Part shown: one piece after another, positions 44,001-53,562 of the stretch
How positions within the stretch are numbered: the stretch's first letter is position 1
How the letters are laid out: every line of letters starts with the position of its first letter
Origin: Xestospongia bergquistia
Taxonomy: Eukaryota; Porifera; Demospongiae; Haplosclerida; Petrosiidae
DNA: 64,000 bases
Reading direction: 5' to 3'
NCBI GenBank assembly: GCA_963965975.1
Contig: OZ014417.1
Coordinates: 4,693,821-4,757,820 of the forward strand
The notes under the pieces: model-generated
Told to the model about the DNA's origin: nothing
What the model saw: only the letters and a program-made list of their open reading frames with translations
The model's database searches: none
Position numbers and translations under genes: made by a program

Positions 44001-46199
44001 GTCTAAAGGTCTTTAAGGCACTAAATAAATAAACAACTATTAACAGTTTAGTAAGTTAGTTTGCATTAACGCTCTAAAGTCTTTAAGTTAAAGACTTTAG
44101 AAGGTTTAGACTATTGAGAGAAGTTTATCAAGTAAACTGCTCAGTCTAAAGGACTTTAGGGCACTAACTAAATAAACAGCTATTAACAGTTTAGTAATTT
44201 ATTTTGCATTAACGCTCTAAAGTCTTTAAGATAAAGACTTTAGAAGGTTTAGACTATTGAGAGAAGTTTATAAAGTAAACTGCTCAGTCTAAAGGACTTT
44301 GTGGCACTAACTAAACAAACAGCTATTAACAGTTTAGTAAGATAGTTTGCATTAACGCTCTAAAGTCTTTAAGATAAAGACTTTAGAAGGTTTAGACTAT
44401 TGAGAGAAGTTTATCAAGTAAACTGCTCAGTCTAAAGGACTTTATGGCACTAACTAAATAAACAGCTATTAACAGTTTAGTAATTTATTTTGCATTAACG
44501 CTCTAAAGTCTTTAAGATAAAGACTTTAGAAGGTTTAGACTATTGAGAGAAGTTTATAAAGTAAACTGCTCAGTCTAAAGGACTTTGTGGCACTAACTAA
44601 ATAAACAGCTATTAACAGTTTAGTAAGTTAGTTTGCATTAACGCTCTAAAGTCTTTAAGATAAAGACTTTAGAAGGTTTAGACTAATGAGAGAAGTTTAT
44701 AAAGTAAACTGCTCAGTCTAAAGGACTTTAAGGCACTAACTAAATAAACAACTATTAACAGTTTATTAAGTTAGTTTGCATTAACGCTCTAAAGTCTTTA
44801 AGTTAAAGACTTTAGAAGGTTTAGACTATTGAGAGAAGTGTATAAAGTAAACTGCTCAGTCTAACGGACTTTATGGCACTAACTAAATAAACAGCTATTA
44901 ACAGTTTAGTAATTTATTTTGCATTAACGCTCTAAAGTCTTTGAGATAAAGACTTTAGAAGGTTTAGACTATTGAGAGAAGAATATAAAGTAAATTGTTC
45001 AGTCTAAAGGACTTTATGGCACTAACTAAATAAACATCTATTAACAGTTTAGTAAGTTAGTTTGCATTAACGCTCTAAAGTCTTTAAGTTAAAGACTTTA
45101 GAAGGTTTCGACTATTGAGAGAAGTTTATAAAGTAAACTGCTCAGACTAAAGGACTTTATGGCACTAACTAAAAAAACAACTATTAACAGTTTAGTAATT
45201 TATTTTGCATTAACGCTCTAAAGTCTTTAAGATAAAGACTTTAGAAGGTTTAGACTATTGAGAGAAGTTTATAAAGTAAACTGCTCAGTCTAAAGGACTT
45301 TATGGCACTAACTAAATAAACAGCTATTAACAGTTCAGTAAGTTAGTTTGCATTAACGCTCTAAAGTCTTTAAGTTAAAGACTTTAGAAGGTTTAGACTT
45401 TTGAGAGAAGTTTATAAAGTAAATTTCTCAGTCTCAAGGACTTTATGGCACTAACTAAATAAACAGCTATTAACAGTTTAGTAAGTTAGTTTGCATTAAC
45501 GATCTAAAGTCTTTAAGTTAAAGACTTTAGAAGGTTTCGACTATTGAGAGAAGTTTATAAAAGAAACTGCTCAGTCTAAAGGACTTTATGGCACTAACTA
45601 AATAAACAGCTATTAACAGTTTAGTAAGTTTGTTTGCATTAACGCTCTAAAGTCTTTAAGTTAAAGACTTTGGTAAGTTTAGACTATTGACACAAGTTTA
45701 TAAAGTAAAATGTTCAGTCTAAAGGATTCTATGGCACTAACTAAATAAACAGCTATTAACAGTTTAGTAAGTTAGTTTGCATTAACGCTCTAAAGTCTTT
45801 AAGTTAAAGACTTTAGAAGGTTTAGACTATTGAGAGAAGTTTATAAAGTAAACTGCTCAGTCTAAAGGTCTTTATGGCACTAACTAATGAAGTAGCTATT
45901 AACAGTTTAGTAAGTTAGTTTGCATTAACGCTCTAAAGTCTTTAATTTAAAGACTTTAGAAAGTTTAGACTATTGAGAGAAGTTTATAAAGTAAACTTCT
46001 CACTCTAAAGGACTTTATGGCACTAACTAAATAAACAACTATTAACAGTTTAGTAAGTTAGTTTGCATTAACGCTCTAAAGTCTTTAAGTTAAAGACATT
46101 AGAAGGTTTAGACTTTTGAGAGAAGTTTATAAAGTAAACTGCTCAGCCTGAAGGACTTTATGGCACGAACTAAATAAACGGCTATTAACAGTTTAGTAA

Positions 46200-47603
46200 G
46201 TATTAAATGTTTAGCAAGTTTGTTTGCATTAACGGTCTAAAGTCTTTAAGTTAAAGACTTTAGAAGGTTTAGACTATATAGAGAAGTTTATAAAAAAAAC
46301 TGCTCAGTCTAAAGGACTTAATGGTACTAAGTTAATAAACTGCTACTAACATTTTAGTAAGTTGGTTTGCATTAACACTCTAAAGTCTTTAAGTTAAAGG
46401 CTTTAGAAGGTTTATACTATTGAGTGAAGTTTATAAAGTAAGCTGCTCAGTGTAAAGGACTTAATCGGACTAACTAAAGAAACTGCTACTAACAGTTTAG
46501 TAAGTTTGTTTGCATTAATGCTCTAAAGTGTTTAAGTTAAAGACTTAAAAAGGTTTAGACTATTGAGTGAAGTTTATAAAGTAATCTGCTCAGTATAAAG
46601 GTCTTTATGGCACTAAATAAATAAACAGCTATTAAATGTTTAGTAAGTTTGTTGCATTAACGCTTTAAAGTCTTTAAGTTAAAGACTTTAGGAGGTTTAG
46701 ACTTTTGAGTGAAGTTTATAAAGAAAACTGCTCAGTCTAAAGGACTTAATGGGACTAACTATACAAACTGCTACTAACAGTTTAGTAAGTTGGTTTACAT
46801 TAACTGTCGAAAGTCTTTAATTGAAAGTCTTTAAAGGTTTAGACTATTGAGTGAATTTTATAAAGTAATTTGCTAAGTCTAACGGACTTACTGCAACTAA
46901 CTAATTAACCTGCAATTAACAGTTTAGTAAGGTGGCTTGCATTAAGGGTCTAAAGTCTTTAATTTAAAGACTTTAGAAGGTTTAGACTATTGAGTGAATT
47001 TTATGAAGTAAATTGCTCCGTCGAAAGGACTAATAGGACTAACTCATCAAGCTGCTACTAACAGTTTAGTAAGTTGGTTTGCATTAACGCTCTAAAGTCT
47101 TTAATTTAAAGACTTTAGAAGGTTTAGACTATTGAGGGAATTTTATAAAGTAAACTGTTCAGTCTAAAGGACTTAATGGCACTAAACAAATAAACTGCAA
47201 TGAACAGTTTAGTAAATTGGTTTGCATTAACGCTCTAAAACCTTTAATTTAAAGACTTTAGAAGGTGTAGACTATTGAGAGAAGTTTATAAAGTAAACTG
47301 CTAGGTGTAATGGTGTTAATGGGACTAACTCAAGAAGCTGCTACTAACAGTTCAGTAAGTTGGTTTGTATTAATGCTCTAAAGTCTTTAATTTAAAGACT
47401 TTAGAATGTTTACACTATTGAGTGAAGTTTATAAAGTAAACTGCTCAGTCCAAAGGACTTAATGGGACTAACTAAATAATCTGCAATTAACAGTTTAGTA
47501 AGTTTGTTTGCATTAACGCTCTAAAGTCTTTAATTTAAAACTTTATAAGGTTTAGACTATTGAGTGAAATTTATAAAGTAAACTGCTCAGTCTAATGGAC
47601 TTA
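46200..47603 (+). repeat. Diverged edge of the satellite array
   Basis: From about 46200, after a rearranged unit reading TAAGTATTAAATGTTTAGC, monomers carry a different variant set. They have TTAATGGGACTAACT, AAACTGCTACTAAC or TGCAATTAACAG, GTTGGTTTGC and AATTTAAAGAC, and show more private changes than the core. The satellite remnants at 52.3 and 53.4 kb and the inverted block at 53.6-55.3 kb carry the same subtype. This fits a border that escapes homogenisation. Confidence 0.8.
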
Positions 47604-47627
47604 GAGTCGAAAATCAATGGACGGACA
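47604..47627 (+). repeat. Left terminal inverted repeat of the pogo element
   Basis: It starts GAGTCGAAAATCAATGGACG and pairs with the reverse complement of 52272-52295, which starts GAGGCGTGGCTCAATGATCG. By hand, 17 of 24 positions match; the conserved cores are GAG.CG, TCAATG and CGGACA. Confidence 0.75.
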
Positions 47628-48852
47628 AATCTATTTTCAGACACTTTTTCTTCTAAAAATTTGAAGATAGCTTATTGCTTCCGTGCTATCTAAACTCCGT
47701 GTTGTGAACGAGCTCCGTTTTTTTGTGCTTTTACAGACTTGAATGTATTCGCGGGCACGTGGTATGATTTGGCGGACACCACAACCTCAAGTCTAAACGT
47801 TAGCTAGGAGTTTTCTGTCAGTTTCTGAGTCTTTCTCTTTCTATCAACTAAATCTACCTCAAGTTAAACCTTAGGCAGGACTCTCTTGTATTAACTATCG
47901 TGGAAAGAATCAAACGTGGTAATTTGTGATAATGTATAGATGTCAATGTGGAAGACTTGATGGCTTGAGCTATGTGTTTGTAATACCTTAGTCAACCCTG
48001 GCCATTTTAGTGATTAGTAAATATATCTGTAATAACAGAGTCAGTTCACTTTTTTAATAATAAGAGTGTTGTACTAAGGCTTAATAGCTGCTTGACTTTA
48101 TGACTAACTTTACTGTAAGTAGGTAAACATGTGATAGATATTTGATTTATAATAATCTGAGTGAAATAAATTTTTAAATGATAATCAATTAACTATATGA
48201 CAATATTATTGTTTTTAATACCTTTGAGAAAAAAAGATAAAGTCATCACATAAACTAAAATATGTCATAGACCATCTATTATACTATAGGTATGATGTCA
48301 TAGTCACAAAAATAGGAGGAAGGGTAGGCAGATAACATGTTAAAGTCACTAGTCATTATTTTGATAGAGAAATGAGTTCTGATGAGTTGCTTATTCAAAA
48401 TTCATGATATGATCAAAGGCTCTAAATAATTGCAGTATATAGTTATATCACATGTAGTCATTGGTGCAATGTATAGTCTTTGTTATGAAGTAGAGAAGAG
48501 ATGTATACCTTCAAGCATACTAGTAGACATATCTGCCTTACTTATTTGTTTTCATCTGGTCTTATTGAATCTTCAGAATGCAATAGTCCACTACAGTGAG
48601 CTAGAGTCTTTCTATGTTTTATACATAACTAGGAGTCTCTCTACAAAGCTATGACAATTAGTATAAGATTGTGAAAAACCTTTGTACAAATGACTTATTG
48701 CAAACCATAAAGTTTATGTGCTTAATTGGGTGCTGAGACAATTAATTGTTTGAAAACATGCAAGTCCGTTTTTAAGTGCCCCTGACATGAGTCTATTTTT
48801 CTTTGTTTATATATGATTTATTATGTTATAGTTACATCTTCTTTAATAGCCT
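47628..48852 (+). other. 5' part of the pogo element, no supported coding
   Basis: AT-rich sequence between the left terminus and the main transposase exon. The stretch just before the exon is pyrimidine-rich and ends CATCTTCTTTAATAG, a plausible splice acceptor. The region may therefore hold a promoter, a 5' exon and an intron. A 74-codon open frame at 48430-48654 has no recognisable motif and is probably chance. Confidence 0.5.
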
Positions 48853-50761
48853 AGGTTATCCTCTGGAGGAAAAAAGCCAAGGAATAGGCACTACAAGCGG
48901 TGGAGTGAGACCCAGTTACGTATAGCAGCAAAGGACGTGGCTAAAGGACAATTTACTCTTAGAAAAGCTGCTGAAATGTATAATGTGCCAAAGTCAAGAT
49001 TATGGGACCGAGTGTCTGGTAATGTCTCTTTTGGTGCTCACAGTGGACCCCCTCGATACTTAAATGACGTTGAAGAAGAAGAACTAGTAACATTTTTGGT
49101 AGGTTCAGCTAAAATTGGCTTCGCTCGGACAAAGGAACAAGTTCTTTGTATTGTTAGAGCAGCACTAGCAAAGAAACGTCAATGTGAAGTTGAAGATGTC
49201 AATGTCATTACTGGTTGGTGGGGCTCATTAGTGAAGCGGCATCCAAAACTACGATTAAGATATGGATCCAAATTAGCATATCGTAGAGCTATTGCAGCTA
49301 ACCCAGATGTCATAAATCGATATTTTGACTTGCTTGAAGAAACATTGAAGTCTAATAATTTGCTTGAATGACCAATGCTGATTTTTAACTGTGATGAGAG
49401 CGGGTTCCCATTGGAACATAAACCTGGCAAAATAATTGGAGTACTAGGTCAGAGAGATATTTCCTGTATTACTAGTGGTGATAAAGCCCAAATTACTGTT
49501 TAGTCAGCATGCAGTGCTTCTGGTTACCTTTTGCCTCCGATGATAATTTTTGATCGGAAAAAACTCAAGCCCAATTTCACAAAAGGAGAAATCTCAGGTA
49601 CTGCATAAGGGGTGTCTAAAAATGGATGGATAGATTCCGAATTGATTTAGGAATGGTTTACTAATCACTTCTTACTTCACATCCCTCCACAGCGACCCAT
49701 CTTGTTACTCCTGGATGGACATTCTTCACATTACCAACCTCAATTGATCAGGACAGCTGCTGCAAATCAGATCATCTTATTTTGCTTGCCACCTCATACA
49801 ACTCATTTGTGTCAACCGTTGGACAGGTCATGTTTTAGCCCCTTAAAAAAGGCATACAATAATGAGTGTCATCTCTACATGTCCTGTAATCCTGGGAAAG
49901 CTGTTAATAGATTTAATTTCACCGAAACGTTTAGTCGAGCCTGGACAAAGGCGATGACACCAGCTAATATTGTTGCTGGGTTTAGATCCACTGGTATATA
50001 CCCCCTCAACAGGTATGCAGTATTACGTTACTTGCAACTTGAGGAGGATGGGAAAATAGATATGATAACCTCCAAGATGAGACTGTTTCTTCCTCTGTAT
50101 AGCCCAGCTAAATCTCATCCTCATACCTGTATTACTTCCGATAGTGAAAGCATTGATTATAATGAGAAAGACACTTGTAGTGAAGACAGTACCTGTGGTT
50201 ACTATGGTAACTTTTCTGAAGACGAAGATTACATTACAAAAGTTCAGCCATCTACTCTTCATGATTTTCTTACTTTACCTCAGCTACCAAGTAACGAGAA
50301 AAAGACAAACCACAGTGCTCGTGTTTTAACAAGTTCTGAAAATCTTCAGTTGATAAGAGAAAAAGAAATGAAGAAAGCAGATGAATTAAAAGCTTAAGAT
50401 CTTAGAAAGCAACAGCGAGAAAAGAAGGCAATGGAACGAGAACAGAAAAAGAAGGAGGTAGAGGAGAGAAAGCTTAAAAGAGCAGTTGAAAAAGCCGAGA
50501 AAGAGAGACAAAAGAAAGAAAAAAAACAACGTGAACAGAGTACATCAAAATTTGATTTTACAGAAGAAAGCACAGTCGGTTTTCTAGGAAGTATGAGAAT
50601 GGTTATGATCTACCTGACATCAGATATGAAAAATGGAAAAAAATATTCCATCCTGAAGAATTATCTTTAGATGCTACAGCATGTAAATCCAGTGATGGAG
50701 ACATCAGTCTCAGTGAAGTAGATGAGAATAGTAAGTGATACAGCCTGAGGTTAATTATACT

Positions 50762-51545
50762 TTGAATTTATGGCTTGCTATTTTAGAAAGTGCACTAGAA
50801 CAGTCACCAAAAGTTCTCAAATTTCCAGTATGTGTAATGTATATATATATTTTAGTATTTTTGAGTTAATTATCCTTGTTACAGGGAGGAAGAGATGTAC
50901 CAGAAGTACTAGCAAGAGAAGTGAAGAAGAGATAGGACTCTATGAATATGACAAGAATGGACTCAGTGATAATGGTATGTGACATTATATTATAATTAAC
51001 CCTTTAATAGTGGCTTGCCATTTTAGAAACTACACTAGAGCAGTCAAAGACATTACCTAAAAATTCTCAAATTTCCAGTATGTGTAATGTATATATATTG
51101 AAGTATTTTAAAGTTAATTATCCTTGTTACGGGGAGGAAGAGATGTACCAGAAATACTAGCAAGAGAAGTGAAGAAGAGATAGGACTCTACGAATATGAC
51201 AAGAATGGACTCAGTGATAATGGTATGTGACATTATGTTATAATTAACCCTTTAATAGTGGCTTGCCATGTTAGAAACTACACTAGAGCAGTCAAGGACA
51301 TTACCTAAAAATTCTCAAATTTCCAGTATGTGTAATGTATATATATTGAAGTATTTTAAAGTTAATTATCCTTGTTACAGGGAGGAAGAGATGTACCAAA
51401 AGTACTAGCAAGAGAAGTTAAAAAAAGATAGGACTCAGTGAATATGACAAGAATGGACTCAGTGATAATGGTATGTGACATTATACTATAATTAACCCTT
51501 TAATAGTGGCTTGCCATGTTAGAAACTACACTAGAGCAGTCAAAG
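50762..51545 (+). repeat. 248-bp tandem repeat carrying a 90-nt exon three times
   Basis: Three tandem units, 248 bp apart, each contain intron sequence, an acceptor and a 90-nt exon-like block ending at a GTATGT donor. The blocks are 50885-50974, 51133-51222 and 51381-51470. Each begins GGAGGAAGAGATGTACC and encodes a basic-then-acidic peptide (RKRCTRSTSKRSEEE...). The block is phase 1 at both ends, so it can be repeated without breaking the frame. Its junctions also fit the upstream exon (ends with one base at 50730) and the last exon (starts with two bases at 51612). Copy 2 has lost its acceptor (ACGG instead of ACAG). Copy 3 has an in-frame TAA at 51419. A fourth, exonless half unit follows to about 51545. 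Confidence 0.88.
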
Positions 51546-51611
51546 AATAACCTGACAACCAGTATGAAAATATTCACAATATAATAATACAATTCATGTA
51601 TTTCATTACAG

Positions 51612-51766
51612 AAAAACTATCAGCATGTTCTAATAATTTATGTTTTCACACTAAAGCGACTAATTGGGTGGAATGTGAAAAATGTTTCCAGTGGTACCAC
51701 ATGGTATGTGTTGGGATCAAGAAAGAAAAATCACTAAATTTTGTTTGTTTTATGTGTGACATATAA
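51612..51766 (+). pseudogene. PHD-finger-like last exon of the pogo transposase
   Basis: After the acceptor CATTACAG, the frame entered from phase 1 reads about 50 codons to a TAA at 51764-51766. It has the spacing of a PHD-type zinc finger tail: CSNNLC, then WVECEKCFQWYHMVC, then FVCFMCDI at the C terminus. The cysteines and the histidine of the C4HC3-like pattern are present in this fragment. Such tails are known on some pogo-like transposases and would bind chromatin or protein partners. It is listed separately because it is intact while the catalytic exon is not. Confidence 0.8.
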
Positions 51767-52271
51767 TAATTAACTACTAGACTTTTTGTAGTAAAATTAT
51801 TTTTTCATGCACAGTGAATTTGAATAATTAATAAACAGTATTTGTGATTGTCAAATTTGAGTTACTAAATATCAAGAACTTATCACCTACTTTAGAAAAG
51901 AACTTCTCTTAAATGTCCGTTTATTCGTCCATGAGTTCATGTTTTCAAAGAGATGTATATTCAGAACTGTACGTAGAAATTTCTCCAAAGTTTGACAGTT
52001 AATTCTTTACATATTATATACTGTTCAAAAGCAGAGATAACGTTCAAGCTATAATTGTTATCAAGATATGGTCATCGTTCAAATCTACATAAGAATGTCC
52101 GTTTTATCATGATCTCAAGTGTACAGGATATATGCTTGTAAATTCTGCAAAAAGATTTCTTTTTCAGTATATTCTTTGCAATAACTATATGATGGATTGG
52201 GGCACTCGAAGCTGGTGTCGAAAGTCAGCTTCGAATGCTCTGTTTATTTAAAAACAGTAAAAACACCAGAG
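51767..52271 (+). other. 3' noncoding part of the pogo element
   Basis: No reading frame of note. A strong hairpin sits near the end: GCACTCGAAGCTG (52202-52214) pairs with CAGCTTCGAATGC (52226-52238), 12 of 13 positions, with an 11-nt loop. It may be a subterminal binding site, which is inference. Confidence 0.55.
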
Positions 52272-52295
52272 TGTCCGATCATTGAGCCACGCCTC
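52272..52295 (-). repeat. Right terminal inverted repeat of the pogo element
   Basis: Reverse complement begins GAGGCGTGGCTCAATGATCG and matches the left end at 17 of 24 positions. It is followed directly by the TA target duplication at 52296. Confidence 0.75.
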
Positions 52296-52596
52296 TAATG
52301 GGACTAACTAAATAAACTGCTATTAACAGTTTAGTAAGTTGGTTTGCATTAAGGGTCTAAAGTCTTTAATTTAAAGACTTTAGAAGGTTTAGACTATTGA
52401 GTGAAGTTTATAAAGTAAACTGCTCAGTCTAAAAGAGTTAACGTTACTAACTAAATAAACTGCAATTAACATTTTAGTAAGTTGGTTTGAATTAACGCTC
52501 TAAAGTCTTTAATTTAAAGACTTTAGAAGGTTTAGACTATTGAGTGAAGTTTATAAAGTAAACTGCTCAGTCTAAAGGATTTAATGGTACTAACTA
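52296..52596 (+). repeat. Two satellite units between two transposons
   Basis: Forward-orientation 143-bp units of the edge subtype (TGGGACTAACT, TTGGTTTGC, AATTTAAAGAC). They continue the unit broken at 47603 and stop at GGTACTAACTA, where the next element begins. Confidence 0.95.
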
Positions 52597-52622
52597 TACT
52601 CTGTCTGAGTTGAGAAAAGCCC
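52597..52622 (+). repeat. Left inverted terminus of the mariner-type element
   Basis: Begins TACTCTGTCTGAGTTGAG and pairs with 53365-53390; three mismatches in 26 bases. Confidence 0.88.
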
Positions 52623-52715
52623 TTTATTAAAAAAAAGGTGTTTTATGCATGGAATGTAACGTGAGGTATTTTCTCGCCTGTTAGCGCTGAAGTACGTGTT
52701 AAGTGTTTTCATTAT

Positions 52716-53192
52716 TTGTTCACGTGGATGTCATGCGAACACACCACGTTTTTTCTCGTGCTTGTAAGTGGAAAAAGATTGCGATCACAAACAAAGGAGG
52801 TTGCTGTGAATGTCTATGAATATTTCGAGGAACTTGGCAGGCGCAAACGGACTGAAGGATCTCTGAAACAAACCTGTGATGCCCCAGGACTTTCACGTTC
52901 CAGTATCAATCTGACAGTTCTGATGACGAATGATTTTAGACATTTTCAGTTTTCCTTATTTGTCAAAAGGTTTTTTTCAAAACCATGTTGGCTTTATAGC
53001 TGCCCAAAATTGCAAAAGACGATACCTGGTTATCATTTTAATAGTATAATTGATACAAAGGCATTTATTTTTATAATTAGAATTGTAATTTTGACTTGCC
53101 ATGTGATAGTCGGCTGGCTTCTCGGTGATAGTTGGCTGACTTTTCGAGTTGAAAATCGATTTTTGTTATCTGCTCGAAGGTGTGCAATTTAA
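52716..53192 (+). pseudogene. Mariner-type transposase N-terminal remnant
   Basis: An open frame of 158 codons. Only residues about 18-65 look like protein: GKRLRSQTKEVAVNVYEYFE followed by LKQTCDAPGLSRSSI. This resembles the N-terminal helix-turn-helix region of some invertebrate Tc1/mariner-like proteins. After that the frame becomes hydrophobic and lacks any DDE motif, so the catalytic part has been deleted. The match to mariner is by recollection of the family pattern. The inverted termini and TA duplication around it support the assignment. It is not expected to be functional. Confidence 0.6.
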
Positions 53193-53364
53193 AGTATGCA
53201 AAAGGGATGCCATTTAAAATGTATGGAGTTTTATAGTTTGATACTTTATCGTAGCGCTAGACAGCCAAATTTTATATATAAAATGCGCGTTTGCAAGCTG
53301 AATCGATTGGTGCAAGTCCCATGTGGATAGCACGTAAAACGGCAAAGTTATTCACACGTCTGGG

Positions 53365-53390
53365 TGGCTTCTCTCAACTCGGACAGAGTA
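53365..53390 (-). repeat. Right inverted terminus of the mariner-type element
   Basis: Ends CTCGGACAGAGTA and is followed by TA at 53391. It is the partner of 52597-52622. Confidence 0.88.
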
Positions 53391-53562
53391 TAAATAAACT
53401 GCTATTAACAGTTTAGTAAGTTTGTTTGTGTTAACGCTCTGAAGTCTTTAATTTAAAGACTTTAGAAGGTTTAGACTGTTGATTGAAGTTTATAAAGTAA
53501 ATTGCTAAGTCTAAAAGACTTGAAGGGAATAAATATATAAAGGGACTATTGGGTGTACTTTT
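53391..53562 (+). repeat. Forward satellite remnant up to the orientation switch
   Basis: It resumes the broken unit (TAAATAAACTGCTATTAAC). A rearranged stretch, AAATATATAAAGGGACTATT, with part of the unit deleted, leads to the palindrome TACTTTTTAAAGTA at 53556-53569. Satellite orientation reverses there. Confidence 0.85.

Larger units (their letters stand above)
1..47603 (+). repeat. 143-bp tandem satellite array (about 330 units)
   Basis: A unit beginning GTAAACTGCTCAGTCTAAAG recurs at 1, 144, 287, 430 and so on, a 143-bp step that holds to the end of the block. No foreign insertion was seen in the array. Each unit carries a perfect 13-bp inverted repeat (TCTAAAGTCTTTA / TAAAGACTTTAGA, 3-nt spacer; consensus 85-113). 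A second, imperfect palindrome lies at consensus 33-71 (CTAACTAAATAAAC / GTTTAGTAAGTTAG, 12 of 14 pairs). A third spans the unit boundary (TTTAGACT...AGTCTAAA around AGTTTA/TAAACT). Units differ by scattered substitutions and small indels, such as short units near 10035, 12095, 17405 and 19043. The unit has no long reading frame and a single CpG (ACGCTC). The role is inferred only: it resembles centromeric or heterochromatic satellite DNA. Confidence 0.98.
48853..51766 (+). pseudogene. Pogo/Tigger-like transposase, broken by stops and a frameshift
   Basis: The main exon (about 48853-50730) begins with a psq-type helix-turn-helix region (HYKRWSETQLRIA, then LRKAAEMYNVPKSRLWDRVSG), followed by a CENP-B-like DNA-binding part. 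The DDE_1-type nuclease core follows: NCDESGF (D at 49393), LLLDGHSSH (D at 49714) and CQPLDRS (D at 49822). The last two are 35 residues apart, as in pogo elements. All three acidic residues are present. The frame is cut by TGA at 49369, TAG at 49501, TAA at 49606, TAG at 49648 and TAA at 50395. A lysine/glutamate-rich coiled-coil-like tail follows (50398-50560). A frameshift before about 50591 then puts ENGYDLPDIRYEKW into another frame. The exon ends at a good donor, GTAAGT at 50731. Three copies of a small exon and a PHD-like last exon complete the gene. The start codon is not clear; GTG at 48937 lies inside the domain. In an animal nucleus it would have catalysed cut-and-paste transposition. 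Confidence 0.9.
47604..52295 (+). mobile_element. Pogo-type DNA transposon inserted in the satellite
   Basis: This 4692-bp segment interrupts a satellite unit. The left flank ends GGACTTA (TA at 47602-47603) and the right flank begins TAATGGGACT (TA at 52296-52297). Removing the segment with one TA gives GGACTTAATGGGACTAAC, the edge-satellite consensus. The termini form an imperfect 24-bp inverted repeat. Inside is a pogo/Tigger-like transposase pseudogene with a psq-type helix-turn-helix and a DDD nuclease core, in an exon-intron layout. TA target duplication and a D-x35-D spacing are as expected for the pogo branch of Tc1/mariner. The element is full length by its ends but cannot encode an intact protein as it stands. 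Confidence 0.92.
52597..53390 (+). mobile_element. Non-autonomous Tc1/mariner-type element (794 bp)
   Basis: The ends are inverted repeats: TACTCTGTCTGAGTTGAGAA on the left, and the reverse complement of the right end reads TACTCTGTCCGAGTTGAGAG. By hand, 23 of the first 26 bases match. TA flanks both sides (52595-52596 and 53391-53392). Removing the element with one TA gives ACTAACTAAATAAACTGC, which is exactly the satellite consensus. The size is well below an autonomous mariner, and only an N-terminal transposase remnant is inside. A 22-bp tandem duplication lies at 53103-53146 (19 of 22 alike). Confidence 0.9.

Noticed and set aside
1-47603. Possible CRISPR-like array, because of regular repeats with palindromes
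   Set aside because: The whole 143-bp unit repeats. There are no unique spacers, and the context is eukaryotic satellite.
1-47603. CENP-B-box-like site in the satellite, suggested by a pogo element next door
   Set aside because: The monomer has only one CpG and no motif with the TTCG...CGGG pattern. The pogo insertion is explained by ordinary transposition.
48430-48654. 74-codon open frame inside the pogo element
   Set aside because: It has no motif, lies upstream of the transposase helix-turn-helix in AT-rich sequence, and has no link by splice phase.
49179-49430. Reverse-strand frame across the transposase
   Set aside because: It is a shadow of the pogo transposase coding sequence, which has clear family motifs on the + strand.
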